Origin: a virus
Direction: 5' to 3' (one strand)
Virus record (IMG/VR): IMGVR_UViG_3300036790_000176
Location: 1-49,226 of that record
DNA: 49,226 nt
This document shows, piece after piece, positions 6,268-14,941 of this stretch. Both the position numbers and the translations under genes were made by a program. Within the stretch, counting starts at the first letter, position 1, and each line of letters opens with the position of its first letter. The notes under the pieces are model-generated. The model saw only the letters and a list, made by a program, of their open reading frames with translations, did no database searches and was not told the DNA's origin.

Positions 6268-6970
6268 CCTCATTGCAGAACCTGGTTCGCTCACGATACC
6301 CATAGCAGAGATATTCACGTCTATACACGGAGAAGGATACTGGGCAGGCACCCCGATGACGTTTATCAGGTTAGCCGGGTGCTCTGTGGGGAGAACTTAT
6401 GCCGGGAATAATGAATCACCCTTTCCTGTGCTTCAGTCTGGGATTAGGGCTTTCGAGTGCACTGCTTTTGACGGTCGAAAGTTTCCTTGCGATACGGACT
6501 ATCGTAAGACGGAGACGAAGACGCTGAACGAGATATACAATTCAATCCCTCCCCATATCAAGCATGTATGCATTACGGGGGGCGAACCTTTAATGCATCG
6601 TGAGATCGATGCGTTATGCGCGTATCTCACTAAATACATAATCCACATCGAAACCTCGGGGACTATATCCAAATACCTCCCTAATGTGGCTCATGTCACG
6701 TGCTCGCCCAAATTCGGATACAACCCTGATTATGTTGGGGATGCGGATGAAGTGCGTATCATGGTGGATGATAAACTCACCGATGAAGCTCTCGCTGAAT
6801 TGATGCTTTGTGTACATCCCCAATACCAACACGTGTATTTCTCCCCTTTGTGCGTGAATGATGTAAGCACACCAGACTCTCTGTCTCTCCAACGGTGTTT
6901 AGAACTAGTGCATCAATACCCAAACACCAAGATTTCGATCCAGATGCACAAGGTACTGGGGGTTCGATGA
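6248..6970 (+). CDS. queE: QueE, 7-carboxy-7-deazaguanine synthase (radical SAM)
   Basis: The 240 aa protein contracts the pterin ring to 7-carboxy-7-deazaguanine. SIHGEG near residue 25, GRTYAG after the first cluster Cys, GGEP (111-114, SAM binding) and CDTDY are QueE hallmarks. The candidate cluster cysteines are Cys45, Cys71 and Cys81, giving spacing CX25CX9C, far from the usual radical SAM CX3CX2C or the CX14CX2C known in some QueE. AAGGAGCTTGCTA precedes the ATG at 6248, so earlier in-frame starts are rejected. Confidence 0.92.
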   Translation: MTTAPSNLIAEPGSLTIPIAEIFTSIHGEGYWAGTPMTFIRLAGCSVGRTYAGNNESPFPVLQSGIRAFECTAFDGRKFPCDTDYRKTETKTLNEIYNSIPPHIKHVCITGGEPLMHREIDALCAYLTKYIIHIETSGTISKYLPNVAHVTCSPKFGYNPDYVGDADEVRIMVDDKLTDEALAELMLCVHPQYQHVYFSPLCVNDVSTPDSLSLQRCLELVHQYPNTKISIQMHKVLGVR

Positions 6971-7284
6971 AAGAACAAGCTCCCGCGTTAACATTCCGGA
7001 ACCCTAACGTCAATATGTTGGAACGCACGATTTCGACGTCAGGCAAATACATGCTATTCGTGGGGTTCCACTACGAAGCGGGCAGGTCATGCTGGGTTGT
7101 AGGGTGTTCCAACAAAGCTACGGGCGAGATCGTTATGCGTCACTACAACGACGGGATTAAAAATTGCATCGCCCCACACGCCCAGGCGTATACATACTGG
7201 GAAGAGTTCAAGAACAAAATGAAAGGACAAGCCCTTGAAGAAGAACCTTCGTATCTCGAAGACCTCCAAAAGTACCTCAACTGA
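6967..7284 (+). CDS. Hypothetical protein (105 aa)
   Basis: Function is not recognised. It is a compact alpha/beta protein with aromatic-rich strands (YMLFVGFHYEAG, SCWVVGC) and an acidic C-terminus. The ATG overlaps the queE stop (ATGA). Its end overlaps the next gene by about 50 bases because that gene starts at an internal TTG. Confidence 0.65.
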   Translation: MKEQAPALTFRNPNVNMLERTISTSGKYMLFVGFHYEAGRSCWVVGCSNKATGEIVMRHYNDGIKNCIAPHAQAYTYWEEFKNKMKGQALEEEPSYLEDLQKYLN

Positions 7285-7624
7285 TAAAAAAGTTCAGTTT
7301 GATTCGGGAGCTCAACGTTCAGCGACAACCGCTTCGGAAACGCCGGTTGATTACACACTTGTATGCCCAACAGCTTTGAATCGTCTCGCGGTTACAATGG
7401 CTGAAGGTGCTGGCAAGTACGGGAAACACAACTGGACCAAGGGAATCCCGAACAGCAATTCTTTGAATCATGCGCTGGATCATCTCAATCAGTATCTTAT
7501 GGGGGATAGGTCAGAAGACCATTTAGGTCATGCAATGGCCAATATCCAATTCATCATCCACTTCAACCATGGCTGCGACTGCGCTGAAGGATTCGCGCTA
7601 TTGGAGGCTACTAATGTCGGATGA
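7235..7624 (+). CDS. DUF5664-like protein, possible nucleotide diphosphohydrolase
   Basis: The 129 aa protein shows the DUF5664 pattern: FDSGAQRS near residue 23, then AGKYGKHNWTKGI, LNHALDHLNQYLMGDRSEDHLGHAMANI and a C-terminal helix. Some family members are annotated as dATP/dGTP diphosphohydrolases, so a role in shaping the nucleotide pool is plausible but unproven. The best start is TTG at 7235 with AAAGGA upstream; there is no suitable ATG. It lies between queE and folE. Confidence 0.65.
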   Translation: MKKNLRISKTSKSTSTDKKVQFDSGAQRSATTASETPVDYTLVCPTALNRLAVTMAEGAGKYGKHNWTKGIPNSNSLNHALDHLNQYLMGDRSEDHLGHAMANIQFIIHFNHGCDCAEGFALLEATNVG

Positions 7625-7853
7625 AATGTACGTCGAAAGACAGGTCAACCCCAAAGAGCAAGGGTTGAGGAATCTGTTAGAGGAAATCACCTCACACATG
7701 GCTTCGGGAGATTACACCGCCAGCGATGCCGCGATCCTGATCACACGAGACGAAGAGACAGGAACGGTTACTTTCGTATTTTGGGGAGGCATCGGAGATG
7801 TCAACGCGTTGTTCAAAAAAGCTATTGAGCTGAAAGAACAGAAGGTACAATGA
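7614..7853 (+). CDS. Hypothetical protein (79 aa)
   Basis: Function is not recognised. Residues 30-60 alternate helix and strand, with FVFWGG as a hydrophobic strand. The ATG at 7614 follows TTGGAGGCTACTA and overlaps the upstream gene by 11 bases; its stop overlaps folE by 4 bases. The tight coupling suggests co-expression with the deazaguanine genes. Confidence 0.7.
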   Translation: MSDEMYVERQVNPKEQGLRNLLEEITSHMASGDYTASDAAILITRDEETGTVTFVFWGGIGDVNALFKKAIELKEQKVQ

Positions 7854-8398
7854 AAAACGAACTGCTCGAACAAGGTGTTGCTTTAATACTCGCCGGCCTG
7901 GAGGTTGATCTCGATGACCACAATTTCACCGACACTCCCAAGAGATACGCAAAAGCCTTGGGTGAAATTTTCGCACAGCACAACGGACCCCCTACAGCAT
8001 TTGAGGAGTGCTATACCGACTTTATTCTCGTACGTGGGGTCAAAATCACGACCTTATGTCCTCATCACCTGCTTCCAGTGCGGATGCGCGTTGCGTTGGC
8101 CTATATCCCATCAGGACGCGTCTTGGGCCTCTCAAAACTTGTCCGAGTTATGCAACAGGCTAATACCGGACCCGTTATGCAAGAAAGGTTTACCTACGCG
8201 GTCCGTGAAAGATTGGAAACCGCGCTTGCGTCGACTATAAACGGGATCTGCATTATGGTAGAAGGCACGCATGATTGCATGGCTCTCCGCGGGGTGAAAT
8301 CGGACGCCACAACAATCACAATGGCCACCTCGGGGAGGTTTGATACCGAACCCGCGCTGTTGGACCGTTTTCTGTTACTCACACGCGGGGGGAGGTAA
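7850..8398 (+). CDS. folE: FolE, GTP cyclohydrolase I
   Basis: The 182 aa protein converts GTP to dihydroneopterin triphosphate, the first step to preQ0. Zinc ligands are Cys70 and His73 in CPHHLLP and Cys143 in GTHDCMALRG, the latter standing for the usual EAxHxCMxxRG. FTDTPKRYAKAL and the GLSKLVR strand match the family. Length is normal for phage FolE. It overlaps both neighbours by a few bases. Confidence 0.95.
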   Translation: MKNELLEQGVALILAGLEVDLDDHNFTDTPKRYAKALGEIFAQHNGPPTAFEECYTDFILVRGVKITTLCPHHLLPVRMRVALAYIPSGRVLGLSKLVRVMQQANTGPVMQERFTYAVRERLETALASTINGICIMVEGTHDCMALRGVKSDATTITMATSGRFDTEPALLDRFLLLTRGGR

Positions 8399-10878
8399 TG
8401 TCCGTTGCCAAACCGCAAAAGTGCGTCGGCTGTCCTCTATACGGGGCTCCAGGGCCTGTTTGGGGAGAGGGTATCAAGCCAAACCCTCTCGCAATTATCG
8501 GTCAGAATCCGGGACCGCAAGAAATCCAAGAGCACCGGCCCTTTGTTGGGGCTAGTGGCAGTATCCTTAATAGAACCCTGCAGAAGGTCGGAATTTCTCG
8601 TCAGGGCTCATACGTTACTAACGTCGTCAAGTGCTACGTTAAGCCAGGATCTTCGGTTCCTCCTGCGGCAGTACACCATTGCAAACGGGCCTTCCTCGAT
8701 GAGGAAATCAAAGAGCTAAAACCCCGCGTGGTACTTACCCTAGGTCAGGAGGCTTTTGATGCACTTTGTTCACCGAAACATCTCGCCCTTATCCATACAC
8801 GTCAATCCGCCAAAAACGATCCTTCTTATTGGTTGGCGGGTGCTCCTTATCCTCATCCTCTCGGTTTCACTGTGGTCGGTGCTGCTCATCCTGCTTTTGT
8901 TGCTCGAACGGGGTTTGCTTTACTGCCTAAGTTAGAGAAGCAGGTGTCCCAGGCCCTCAACATCATGATGAACGGGACACCCCAGAAAACTGAGGTGGAG
9001 TATAAATACGATCCCACGGATCAGGAAGTGCGGGAATACATCCCTTACATGCTTTCCCATCGAGCTGGGGGGTGCGATATCGAAACCACGTACCGTATCG
9101 TGGAAGAGGATGAAGAGGCGGAGAAATATGAAGAGAACAAGGTTCTTGAAATCGGTTTGGCTGCCAACGTCAATTCGTATCTTTCCGTTAAGCCGGACCA
9201 ATTCCACCTTCTTGGGTCCTTATTCCATCCCTATGATGGACGAACTCCTCTGCGTTTATGGTGTTACGGGGCGCAAACTGAGTTTCATTATCTCTCCAGG
9301 ATGTTCGAAGGAAACCCAGGCGTACAGTGGGCTGACGCTATGTTGGCGTTTCACTTATTATGGCCAGACGAAGTCTCTAAGGATCTTGGTACGGCGATGG
9401 CGCTGTACTCTCGTTGGGGATATCACAAAAACCTCGAACACCGAGATCCAATTTGGTATAACGTTCAGGACACTGTGGGGTGTTTAGAAATTGGGGAGGC
9501 GATGTACACCGAGCTTAGTGGGTTACCCATTCCCGCGACCGAGTTATTCTGGTCTTTGTGTGAGTGCGTTCCCGAGGTCTTAGCTTGGCAGCATGACGGA
9601 TGTCCGTATAATCAGGAAGCGTCGGACCTGGCTGAGTATAAACTGGCGAAGGCGCTTGAACGGTATGAGCTGTTCTGGAACACCAAATTCCCCTTAACTT
9701 CCTGGTCCTCGCCCAAACAGTTGATCGGGTTGTTCGATACTCTGGGGTTCAAAGCCCCGATGAAGAACCGGGTGAAGAAGGATAAGAAAACCGGGCAGAC
9801 CATACGTACTCGTACTCCTTCAATGGACGAGGAAGCGTTGGAGAAGATCGCAGCCAAGGGATCTGCGATAGCCAAGCTCATTATCCTAATGCGTCAGTTA
9901 CGCAAGTCTGGAGACTTCTGCAACCTAGCGGAGAGAGGTCGGTTACGTACTCGGGCTAAAATCCACGGACAGGCTGGGGGACGTATCCAAACGGTAGACA
10001 AGAACCTGCAACAGATCCCCGAAGAAATGATGGTCGATCCCAAGGTAGACGGTTCAGGGATCTTCCCTCGAGAACAGGTGGTACCGGAGCATGAAGACGA
10101 CATCATCGTGGCTGCCGACTTTTCGCAGATCGAGTTTTGGCTCTATGCATATTACTCTAGGTGCCAGAAGCTTATTGATATCAAAGACCGCGGTGAGTAT
10201 CTTTACGGGGACTTCTACGAAGGAATCTGGAATGAACCATTTTTTCTACCTGGTGTCCCGCGGACGAAAGGCAACAGGGACGATTCGATTACACCACCCT
10301 GGAAGCTTCTCGTGGCTAAAAGCTGGCCCCTTGGTTTTATATACGGACGTGGAGTCCCCGGAGTTGAGGGCCTACCTATCACTCCAGCTCGGGCAAAGCA
10401 GCTACGTGCAGACTTCTTTTCGTCCTATCCTGAAATTGGCACGTACCATAACAAGCTTATGTTTACGGCGTCAAAACAAGGGTTTCTTCAGACGCCTTTC
10501 GGTAGGCTTCGTCGTTTCGCCAACCCGGAAGCGCAACGCAATGCCCTACTGGCCTTCCCCGGTCAATCTACCGCGCCAGATATTCTTATCCAAAAAGTCA
10601 TACTTGAGGCTGGACGCAACGTGGCACGGTTGTTTGGTTCCAGGTCTAGGTTATATTTCACCGTCCACGATTCGGGGATCTTCAATATACACGGAGGACG
10701 AAAAGACAGGCAACTTGGTGTTGACGCATTGAACTACATCGCAACGACGATGTCCTCCCCGATTCCGGAACTGGACGGGTTTTCAATCCCCTGCGAAGCG
10801 AAAATCGGTCCTAACTGGGGTCGTTTATACTCGGCGGAGAAGTATCTGAATGGTAAAATCGCCACGGCATCAACTTGA
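8398..10878 (+). CDS. Uracil-DNA glycosylase / family A DNA polymerase fusion
   Basis: The 826 aa protein begins with a family 4-type uracil-DNA glycosylase (residues about 1-190): Fe-S cysteines Cys9, Cys12, Cys79 and Cys95, IIGQNPG motif near 33-39, RPFVG, and HP at 164-165. A 3'-5' exonuclease domain follows (Asp227 and Glu229 in GCDIET), then the polymerase. Motif A is DFSQIEF (574-580), motif B includes K641 and FIYG (647-650), and motif C is HDS (757-759), where HDE is usual. It is the replicative polymerase candidate. The fusion suggests coupling of uracil removal, or uracil sensing, to synthesis. Confidence 0.88.
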   Translation: MSVAKPQKCVGCPLYGAPGPVWGEGIKPNPLAIIGQNPGPQEIQEHRPFVGASGSILNRTLQKVGISRQGSYVTNVVKCYVKPGSSVPPAAVHHCKRAFLDEEIKELKPRVVLTLGQEAFDALCSPKHLALIHTRQSAKNDPSYWLAGAPYPHPLGFTVVGAAHPAFVARTGFALLPKLEKQVSQALNIMMNGTPQKTEVEYKYDPTDQEVREYIPYMLSHRAGGCDIETTYRIVEEDEEAEKYEENKVLEIGLAANVNSYLSVKPDQFHLLGSLFHPYDGRTPLRLWCYGAQTEFHYLSRMFEGNPGVQWADAMLAFHLLWPDEVSKDLGTAMALYSRWGYHKNLEHRDPIWYNVQDTVGCLEIGEAMYTELSGLPIPATELFWSLCECVPEVLAWQHDGCPYNQEASDLAEYKLAKALERYELFWNTKFPLTSWSSPKQLIGLFDTLGFKAPMKNRVKKDKKTGQTIRTRTPSMDEEALEKIAAKGSAIAKLIILMRQLRKSGDFCNLAERGRLRTRAKIHGQAGGRIQTVDKNLQQIPEEMMVDPKVDGSGIFPREQVVPEHEDDIIVAADFSQIEFWLYAYYSRCQKLIDIKDRGEYLYGDFYEGIWNEPFFLPGVPRTKGNRDDSITPPWKLLVAKSWPLGFIYGRGVPGVEGLPITPARAKQLRADFFSSYPEIGTYHNKLMFTASKQGFLQTPFGRLRRFANPEAQRNALLAFPGQSTAPDILIQKVILEAGRNVARLFGSRSRLYFTVHDSGIFNIHGGRKDRQLGVDALNYIATTMSSPIPELDGFSIPCEAKIGPNWGRLYSAEKYLNGKIATAST

Positions 10879-12298
10879 GATTTTTCGTGGACTCATCTCA
10901 GACCGGCGATTAGATCGTACATCACCTACGTTCGGCGCTGCTATAGGATGGATGAGATCGTATCCTGGGGAACTCTCCCCCATAGAACTGGTAGATTTTA
11001 GAAGTGCTGTGTGTAAGTGTTGGTCGATCACAGAAAAGGAGCTAGACGATGCGCTCGCACAAACAAACGGCGGAGAGATCATCGAGGGCAAAAGCCTTAG
11101 ATTCTCTGCAGTGGATATGGCCCGAGCCGTGGCAGATGAAAACGAACTTGATCTGCTATTGCCTAAGCATGGTTACTTTCGGGATTATGTTGAATATACC
11201 CGCGAAAGCGAATCACCGCTCGCTTATCATTTCTACGTTGCTGTTGTTGGCTTGGCTGCTATGGTCAATCGCCGCTGTGGATTTAATTTTGGTCCCATTG
11301 GTAAGATATATCCTCCCCTGGGTATTATGTTACTCGGACCGTCTGGAATCAAGAAAACCACCGCAGGAGATGTGATGTTGGGGATGTTAACCGATACCGC
11401 TATGATCCCGGTATACGCTGAGAAAGTGACACCAGAATCGCTAGTCGAGGGTATGAAGAAAGGGCAAGCAGTTGGACTTGTATACGCACCTGAAATGTCG
11501 GTCTTTCTCGGAAAGGCTAGCTATCAAGAGGGCCTGGTCCCCCTGCTCACTCGTCTTATGGATAGCCCTGATAAATGGACCACGACAACGATCTCGCGCG
11601 GCACAACGACCCTCGTCAACGTGGCCCTTACCACGCTCATGTGCTCAACATCCGATTGGTTTATCAATAACACCCCAGCGGATATGTTTGGTGGGGGGTT
11701 TATCGCCCGCAATTTGCTTATCCATCAAACAATCTCTCCACGCATCATTCCTATACCAAAAGCGCGCGACGACGGCAAAAGGCAGGAGATTATAAACACG
11801 ATGCTAGATATCCACGTACTCACGGGAGATATGAACTTCACCCCCGAAGCTGAACGTGAGTACATAGCATTCTATCACAAAAACAAAACGGAGAAACCCG
11901 AACATGAAATGCTTGAGTCGTACCACCAGAGAAAAGGCACCCACTCTATTCGACTCGCTATGTTGTTGCACCTGGCAACTTGTGGTGATATGTGTATCTG
12001 TGCTGAGTGTTATATACGTGCGCTTGATATTTTAACCTGGACCGAGAAGTTCTTGCCCTCTCTCCTAAAAGCCATGTTCCGTACAGAATCGGGAATGGAA
12101 ACGGAATCGGTATTACGGGTTATACGATCGTACAACGGGCCTATACCCCACAGTGTTTTAGTCCGGCGAATGCAGTATAAAATGAACGCCCGTCAGGTCA
12201 AGATGATCGCGGGAGCGTTGAAGGAATCGGGAGATTTATCCGAGCATAAAGACGGGTTCTCACACACATATCAAATAAAGGAGGTTGTAGATGAGTAA
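10850..12298 (+). CDS. DUF3987-like replicative helicase/primase-type ATPase
   Basis: The 482 aa protein has a RecA-like ATPase core with P-loop GPSGIKKTT near residue 163 (the usual G before K is replaced by K) and resembles DUF3987 phage proteins that serve as replicative helicases. A Walker B-like segment (AVGLVYAPEMS) is near residue 208. The C-terminal region (PIPHSVLVRRMQYKM and after) looks like a winged helix. The start lies 29 bases inside the polymerase gene with GGAGAAG upstream, implying joint expression. Confidence 0.7.
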   Translation: MVKSPRHQLEIFRGLISDRRLDRTSPTFGAAIGWMRSYPGELSPIELVDFRSAVCKCWSITEKELDDALAQTNGGEIIEGKSLRFSAVDMARAVADENELDLLLPKHGYFRDYVEYTRESESPLAYHFYVAVVGLAAMVNRRCGFNFGPIGKIYPPLGIMLLGPSGIKKTTAGDVMLGMLTDTAMIPVYAEKVTPESLVEGMKKGQAVGLVYAPEMSVFLGKASYQEGLVPLLTRLMDSPDKWTTTTISRGTTTLVNVALTTLMCSTSDWFINNTPADMFGGGFIARNLLIHQTISPRIIPIPKARDDGKRQEIINTMLDIHVLTGDMNFTPEAEREYIAFYHKNKTEKPEHEMLESYHQRKGTHSIRLAMLLHLATCGDMCICAECYIRALDILTWTEKFLPSLLKAMFRTESGMETESVLRVIRSYNGPIPHSVLVRRMQYKMNARQVKMIAGALKESGDLSEHKDGFSHTYQIKEVVDE

Positions 12299-12632
12299 CA
12301 CAGAATCCGCATCAACTCAATGGAAGGAGATAGCGGAGACGTTAGGATTCCCCGACGAGCCCACCATGTGGGTGCAGTTGTATCAGGTAGAGGGTAGACC
12401 TATCGCTGAGCTGTCAAAAACTCTAGGTTTCGGTACGGCCACGTTAGCTCGCCGCATTGCGTTATGTGGCGTTGAGAAACGCCCACGAGGTGGGGTGAAT
12501 AACCCATCGAAACTTGTAACCGCACTCAAGCACTTAGATCAGCGTTTCGTTCGCACCGCACAAGCGAGCGAGATAGCGAGTTTGGTGGGATGTTCCACGC
12601 ATAGTATATACAGAATTTTGAAGGAGATATAG
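12291..12632 (+). CDS. Helix-turn-helix DNA-binding protein (113 aa)
   Basis: Two helix-turn-helix-like segments are visible: PIAELSKTLGFGTATLARRI (residues about 37-56) and ASEIASLVGCSTHSIYRIL near the C-terminus. It is likely a phage regulator or an accessory replication factor. AAAGGAGG precedes the ATG, which overlaps the helicase gene by 8 bases; its TAG shares one base with the dpdA-like GTG start. Confidence 0.6.
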   Translation: MSNTESASTQWKEIAETLGFPDEPTMWVQLYQVEGRPIAELSKTLGFGTATLARRIALCGVEKRPRGGVNNPSKLVTALKHLDQRFVRTAQASEIASLVGCSTHSIYRILKEI

Positions 12633-13444
12633 TGAGATCACGAAGCAGATATCGCACACAGTTTTGTTTCATCGCACCTGCGGCGTTGTTGGATAGATAC
12701 GCGTCGCATTCACACACACATCTGGTTTTGCCGCAGATCGAGAATCCGGTGTACCGTGAGTTCTATCAACGCAAGCGCCGTGAGGGAGATTTAATCATCC
12801 TCGATAACGGTGCGTATGAAATGGGGGAAACAATTGATCTCGAAAAAATGGCTGCCGCTATACGTTTCTACAACCCTCACGTTGCTGCTTTGCCTGATTT
12901 TCTTCTGCAGGACGGAGAACGCACGTTCGAAGCTAGTCGGCAGTTCATGGCAGAAATTGCTCCCGAGTTCCCCAATGTTAAATGGATGTATATCCCTCAA
13001 TCCGTGCCTGGTGATTTGCAGGGATGGTGGCGTTGGTGCAATCGAGGGGTCAAAGCATTTAACCCTGATTGGATTGGTATTCCAAGAGCACTCGCAACAG
13101 ACGTGGCGATGGGTCCAAACGCCTGGCTCGCCCGAGTCGATGCAGTGGAGCAGCTTACAATGCGTGGTATCAAAACTCACGCCTTAGGGATGGCGAATGC
13201 GAACTTGAAAGAGCTCGAGTTTTTATTCTGGGAGGGATGTTGTTCGATCGATAACAGTTCCCCTATCTGGCGCGGGATTAAACAACATCGCTTAGATTTA
13301 CCTCAAGACATAGCGATGTGGGACGAACACGGTTGTGCTGTAGAGTTTAATTGGAACGGTACGGTGACCGCCGGGGTGGATCACAATATCAAACACAACA
13401 TGAACATCGTGAATAAAATCCTCAATCAACCGGAGATTGTATGA
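12632..13444 (+). CDS. dpdA: DpdA-like DNA deazaguanine transglycosylase (TGT fold)
   Basis: The 270 aa protein resembles phage DpdA, a relative of tRNA-guanine transglycosylase that exchanges guanine in DNA for preQ0 or a derivative. Visible marks are ILDNGAYE (Asp58), LPDF (Asp89, possible substrate Asp), IGIPRA (149-154), HALGMANA (183-190) and SIDNSSP with Asp207 as likely nucleophile. Its presence with FolE, QueD, QueE and QueC makes the preQ0-to-DNA route complete. GAAGGAGATAT precedes a GTG start. The assignment is by motif pattern and context. Confidence 0.8.
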   Translation: MRSRSRYRTQFCFIAPAALLDRYASHSHTHLVLPQIENPVYREFYQRKRREGDLIILDNGAYEMGETIDLEKMAAAIRFYNPHVAALPDFLLQDGERTFEASRQFMAEIAPEFPNVKWMYIPQSVPGDLQGWWRWCNRGVKAFNPDWIGIPRALATDVAMGPNAWLARVDAVEQLTMRGIKTHALGMANANLKELEFLFWEGCCSIDNSSPIWRGIKQHRLDLPQDIAMWDEHGCAVEFNWNGTVTAGVDHNIKHNMNIVNKILNQPEIV

Positions 13445-13710
13445 GTGCAACGCAGGAACAATCATTCACAATCGGCGAGCACGTGAAGTTGGAAGACCAG
13501 TGGTGGCTCCCGGTTCGCTTCGTAGAATCGGACACCTTGCACGAAGAACCTACCACCAACGCCGTGTTTATCGATCACGAGAAATTCGTTGAATTGCGTT
13601 CTGCGGGAGGAGAGGTTAAGTTCTTCGTTCTATCCTCCTCACGAACAATGGCTCAACGTTCATCGGGCCCGTGCAGAGGGATCAAACCGTATTTTTGGAA
13701 GGGGAATTGA
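13441..13710 (+). CDS. Hypothetical protein (89 aa)
   Basis: Function is not recognised. It is a probably beta-rich small protein with aromatic residues at both ends (QWWLPVRF, KPYFWKGN). Its ATG overlaps the dpdA-like stop and its TGA overlaps the GroES-like start, so all are translated as a block. Confidence 0.65.
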   Translation: MSATQEQSFTIGEHVKLEDQWWLPVRFVESDTLHEEPTTNAVFIDHEKFVELRSAGGEVKFFVLSSSRTMAQRSSGPCRGIKPYFWKGN

Positions 13711-14021
13711 TGGGTAAGGTAATGAAAATTGTAGGGGCTCGAGTGTTAGTAGAGGACATCATCACCGAACTCGACCTGGTAGAGCGGGGCAAACTCTCGA
13801 ATTTAACCGTAGTGACCTCCGAAGCGAGTCAGCCCAAGCCCACTACGGGCCTTGTGATAGCCGTGGGTGGGGATCCTATGATAGCCGAGTATGATATCTA
13901 CATAGGTTCGATAGTAGGCTTCCGTTGGACCTCGGGTATTTACCAATACGTGGAGGGCAAGCAATACCGCTCTCTGGAACTGCAGGAGATCATAACCGTA
14001 ACAAACGAGGAGAAGGTATGA
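13710..14021 (+). CDS. GroES-like co-chaperonin
   Basis: The 103 aa protein resembles a GroES subunit: RVLVED in the first strand, a mobile-loop-like stretch around residues 30-45, GLVIAVGGDP, then VGFRW, a Tyr-rich hairpin and LELQEIITV at the end, parallel to GroES G-x-V-x-A-x-G and the final D-I-L strand. Phage co-chaperonins such as T4 gp31 replace GroES to fold the capsid protein. ATG at 13710 overlaps the preceding TGA. Confidence 0.6.
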   Translation: MGKVMKIVGARVLVEDIITELDLVERGKLSNLTVVTSEASQPKPTTGLVIAVGGDPMIAEYDIYIGSIVGFRWTSGIYQYVEGKQYRSLELQEIITVTNEEKV

Positions 14022-14308
14022 AGATGAAGGTATTGGTTTTGGCGTTGACGTTGGTATTCACCACCATCCCTTCTATGGGGCAGCAATCTACTCAAATGAG
14101 TAAGGAGCAGATGTTGGAGCTCCAGTTGATATCCGCTCGACTCCAACTCACAGAGAATCAAGCGGATGCGTTGAAAACACAATTTGGCGCGTTAGTGGAG
14201 CAGATCAAGAAAGAGCATCCTGGGTACAGTATCAATTTCATGACGATGCAGTTGGTTAAAGATGCGCCCCCCGCTCCCGCTCCTGCAACAAAGCCGGCCA
14301 AGAAATAA
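14018..14308 (+). CDS. Exported small protein with signal peptide (96 aa)
   Basis: The N-terminus (MKMKVLVLALTLVFTTIPSMGQQ) is a textbook Sec signal peptide with likely cleavage after SMG or nearby. The mature part is helical, with Gln and Leu, and ends in a Pro/Ala/Lys-rich tail, which suits a periplasmic helical protein. GAGGAGAAGGT precedes the ATG; it overlaps the GroES-like stop. It is the last rightward gene before the convergent terminator. Confidence 0.7.
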   Translation: MKMKVLVLALTLVFTTIPSMGQQSTQMSKEQMLELQLISARLQLTENQADALKTQFGALVEQIKKEHPGYSINFMTMQLVKDAPPAPAPATKPAKK

Positions 14309-14315
14309 GCAAAGA

Positions 14316-14348
14316 AATACCCCCTTCCTGTTGTGGGTCGGGGGTATT
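14316..14348. terminator. Convergent bidirectional stem-loop terminator
   Basis: AATACCCCC (14316-14324) pairs with GGGGGTATT (14340-14348) around a 15-base loop. It lies between the last rightward early gene and the end of the leftward late operon. T-rich tails are short on both sides, so efficiency is uncertain. Confidence 0.7.
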
Positions 14349-14349
14349 C

Positions 14350-14937
14350 TTATGCCTTGTATCTAGCAATCGCTACAACCGAGGGATCGATAAAATCTTG
14401 CTCGGGGGTATTTGGATCAGGTAAATACTGCTTGAACGGAATCGTGTTGCGTGCAATGGTTTCTTGCAACCCCGAACAATACTCCTCGTTCTTGATTTCC
14501 ACTGGAGGGAGAAAGGGCAGCAGTTTACGAGCAGCAATGGATATTTCAGTTCTCCAGTTGTAGTTATCATCCAACAACATGAAACCTTGATTCAGTTCCG
14601 TTTGTATGTTGGCTTGAGTGAGGGCTGGCCGACGGCACAAGATCATGTAACCGGGGTATGAATCCATGTAATCCTGAAACAACCCGATATGCACTCCCGA
14701 CTTACTCTGTGTGTGTGAAGGGAATGTAGCTTCCAAAGTAAGCCAAGGAGCTCCAGGCCAAGGAGTCCAGACCATGAGTACGTGTGAGGGCCCGCCGGAG
14801 ATATTCTCTATGACCTTTGATATATGTTCCTGTCCCCAGCAAAAGATCAAATCTCCCCCCCGGATAAGGTTATAAAAATCATCCTTACCCAAGAGGGGGA
14901 GTTTCGATGTTGCGATATCTGCAACATGATCGGCCAT
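14350..14937 (-). CDS. Permuted NlpC/P60 (YiiX-like) hydrolase
   Basis: The 195 aa protein matches the circularly permuted papain-like group: GGDLIFCWG near residue 28, catalytic His52 in GPSHVLMV, TLEAT (Glu69), and catalytic Cys154 in EEYCSGL. Such enzymes cut peptide or amide bonds in peptidoglycan or lipids. As the last late gene, next to the holin-like gene, it is a candidate lysis or virion-associated hydrolase. No signal peptide is seen. There is no good ribosome site, so coupling to the upstream gene is likely. Confidence 0.65.
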   Translation of the reverse strand: MADHVADIATSKLPLLGKDDFYNLIRGGDLIFCWGQEHISKVIENISGGPSHVLMVWTPWPGAPWLTLEATFPSHTQSKSGVHIGLFQDYMDSYPGYMILCRRPALTQANIQTELNQGFMLLDDNYNWRTEISIAARKLLPFLPPVEIKNEEYCSGLQETIARNTIPFKQYLPDPNTPEQDFIDPSVVAIARYKA

Positions 14938-14941
14938 GAGA

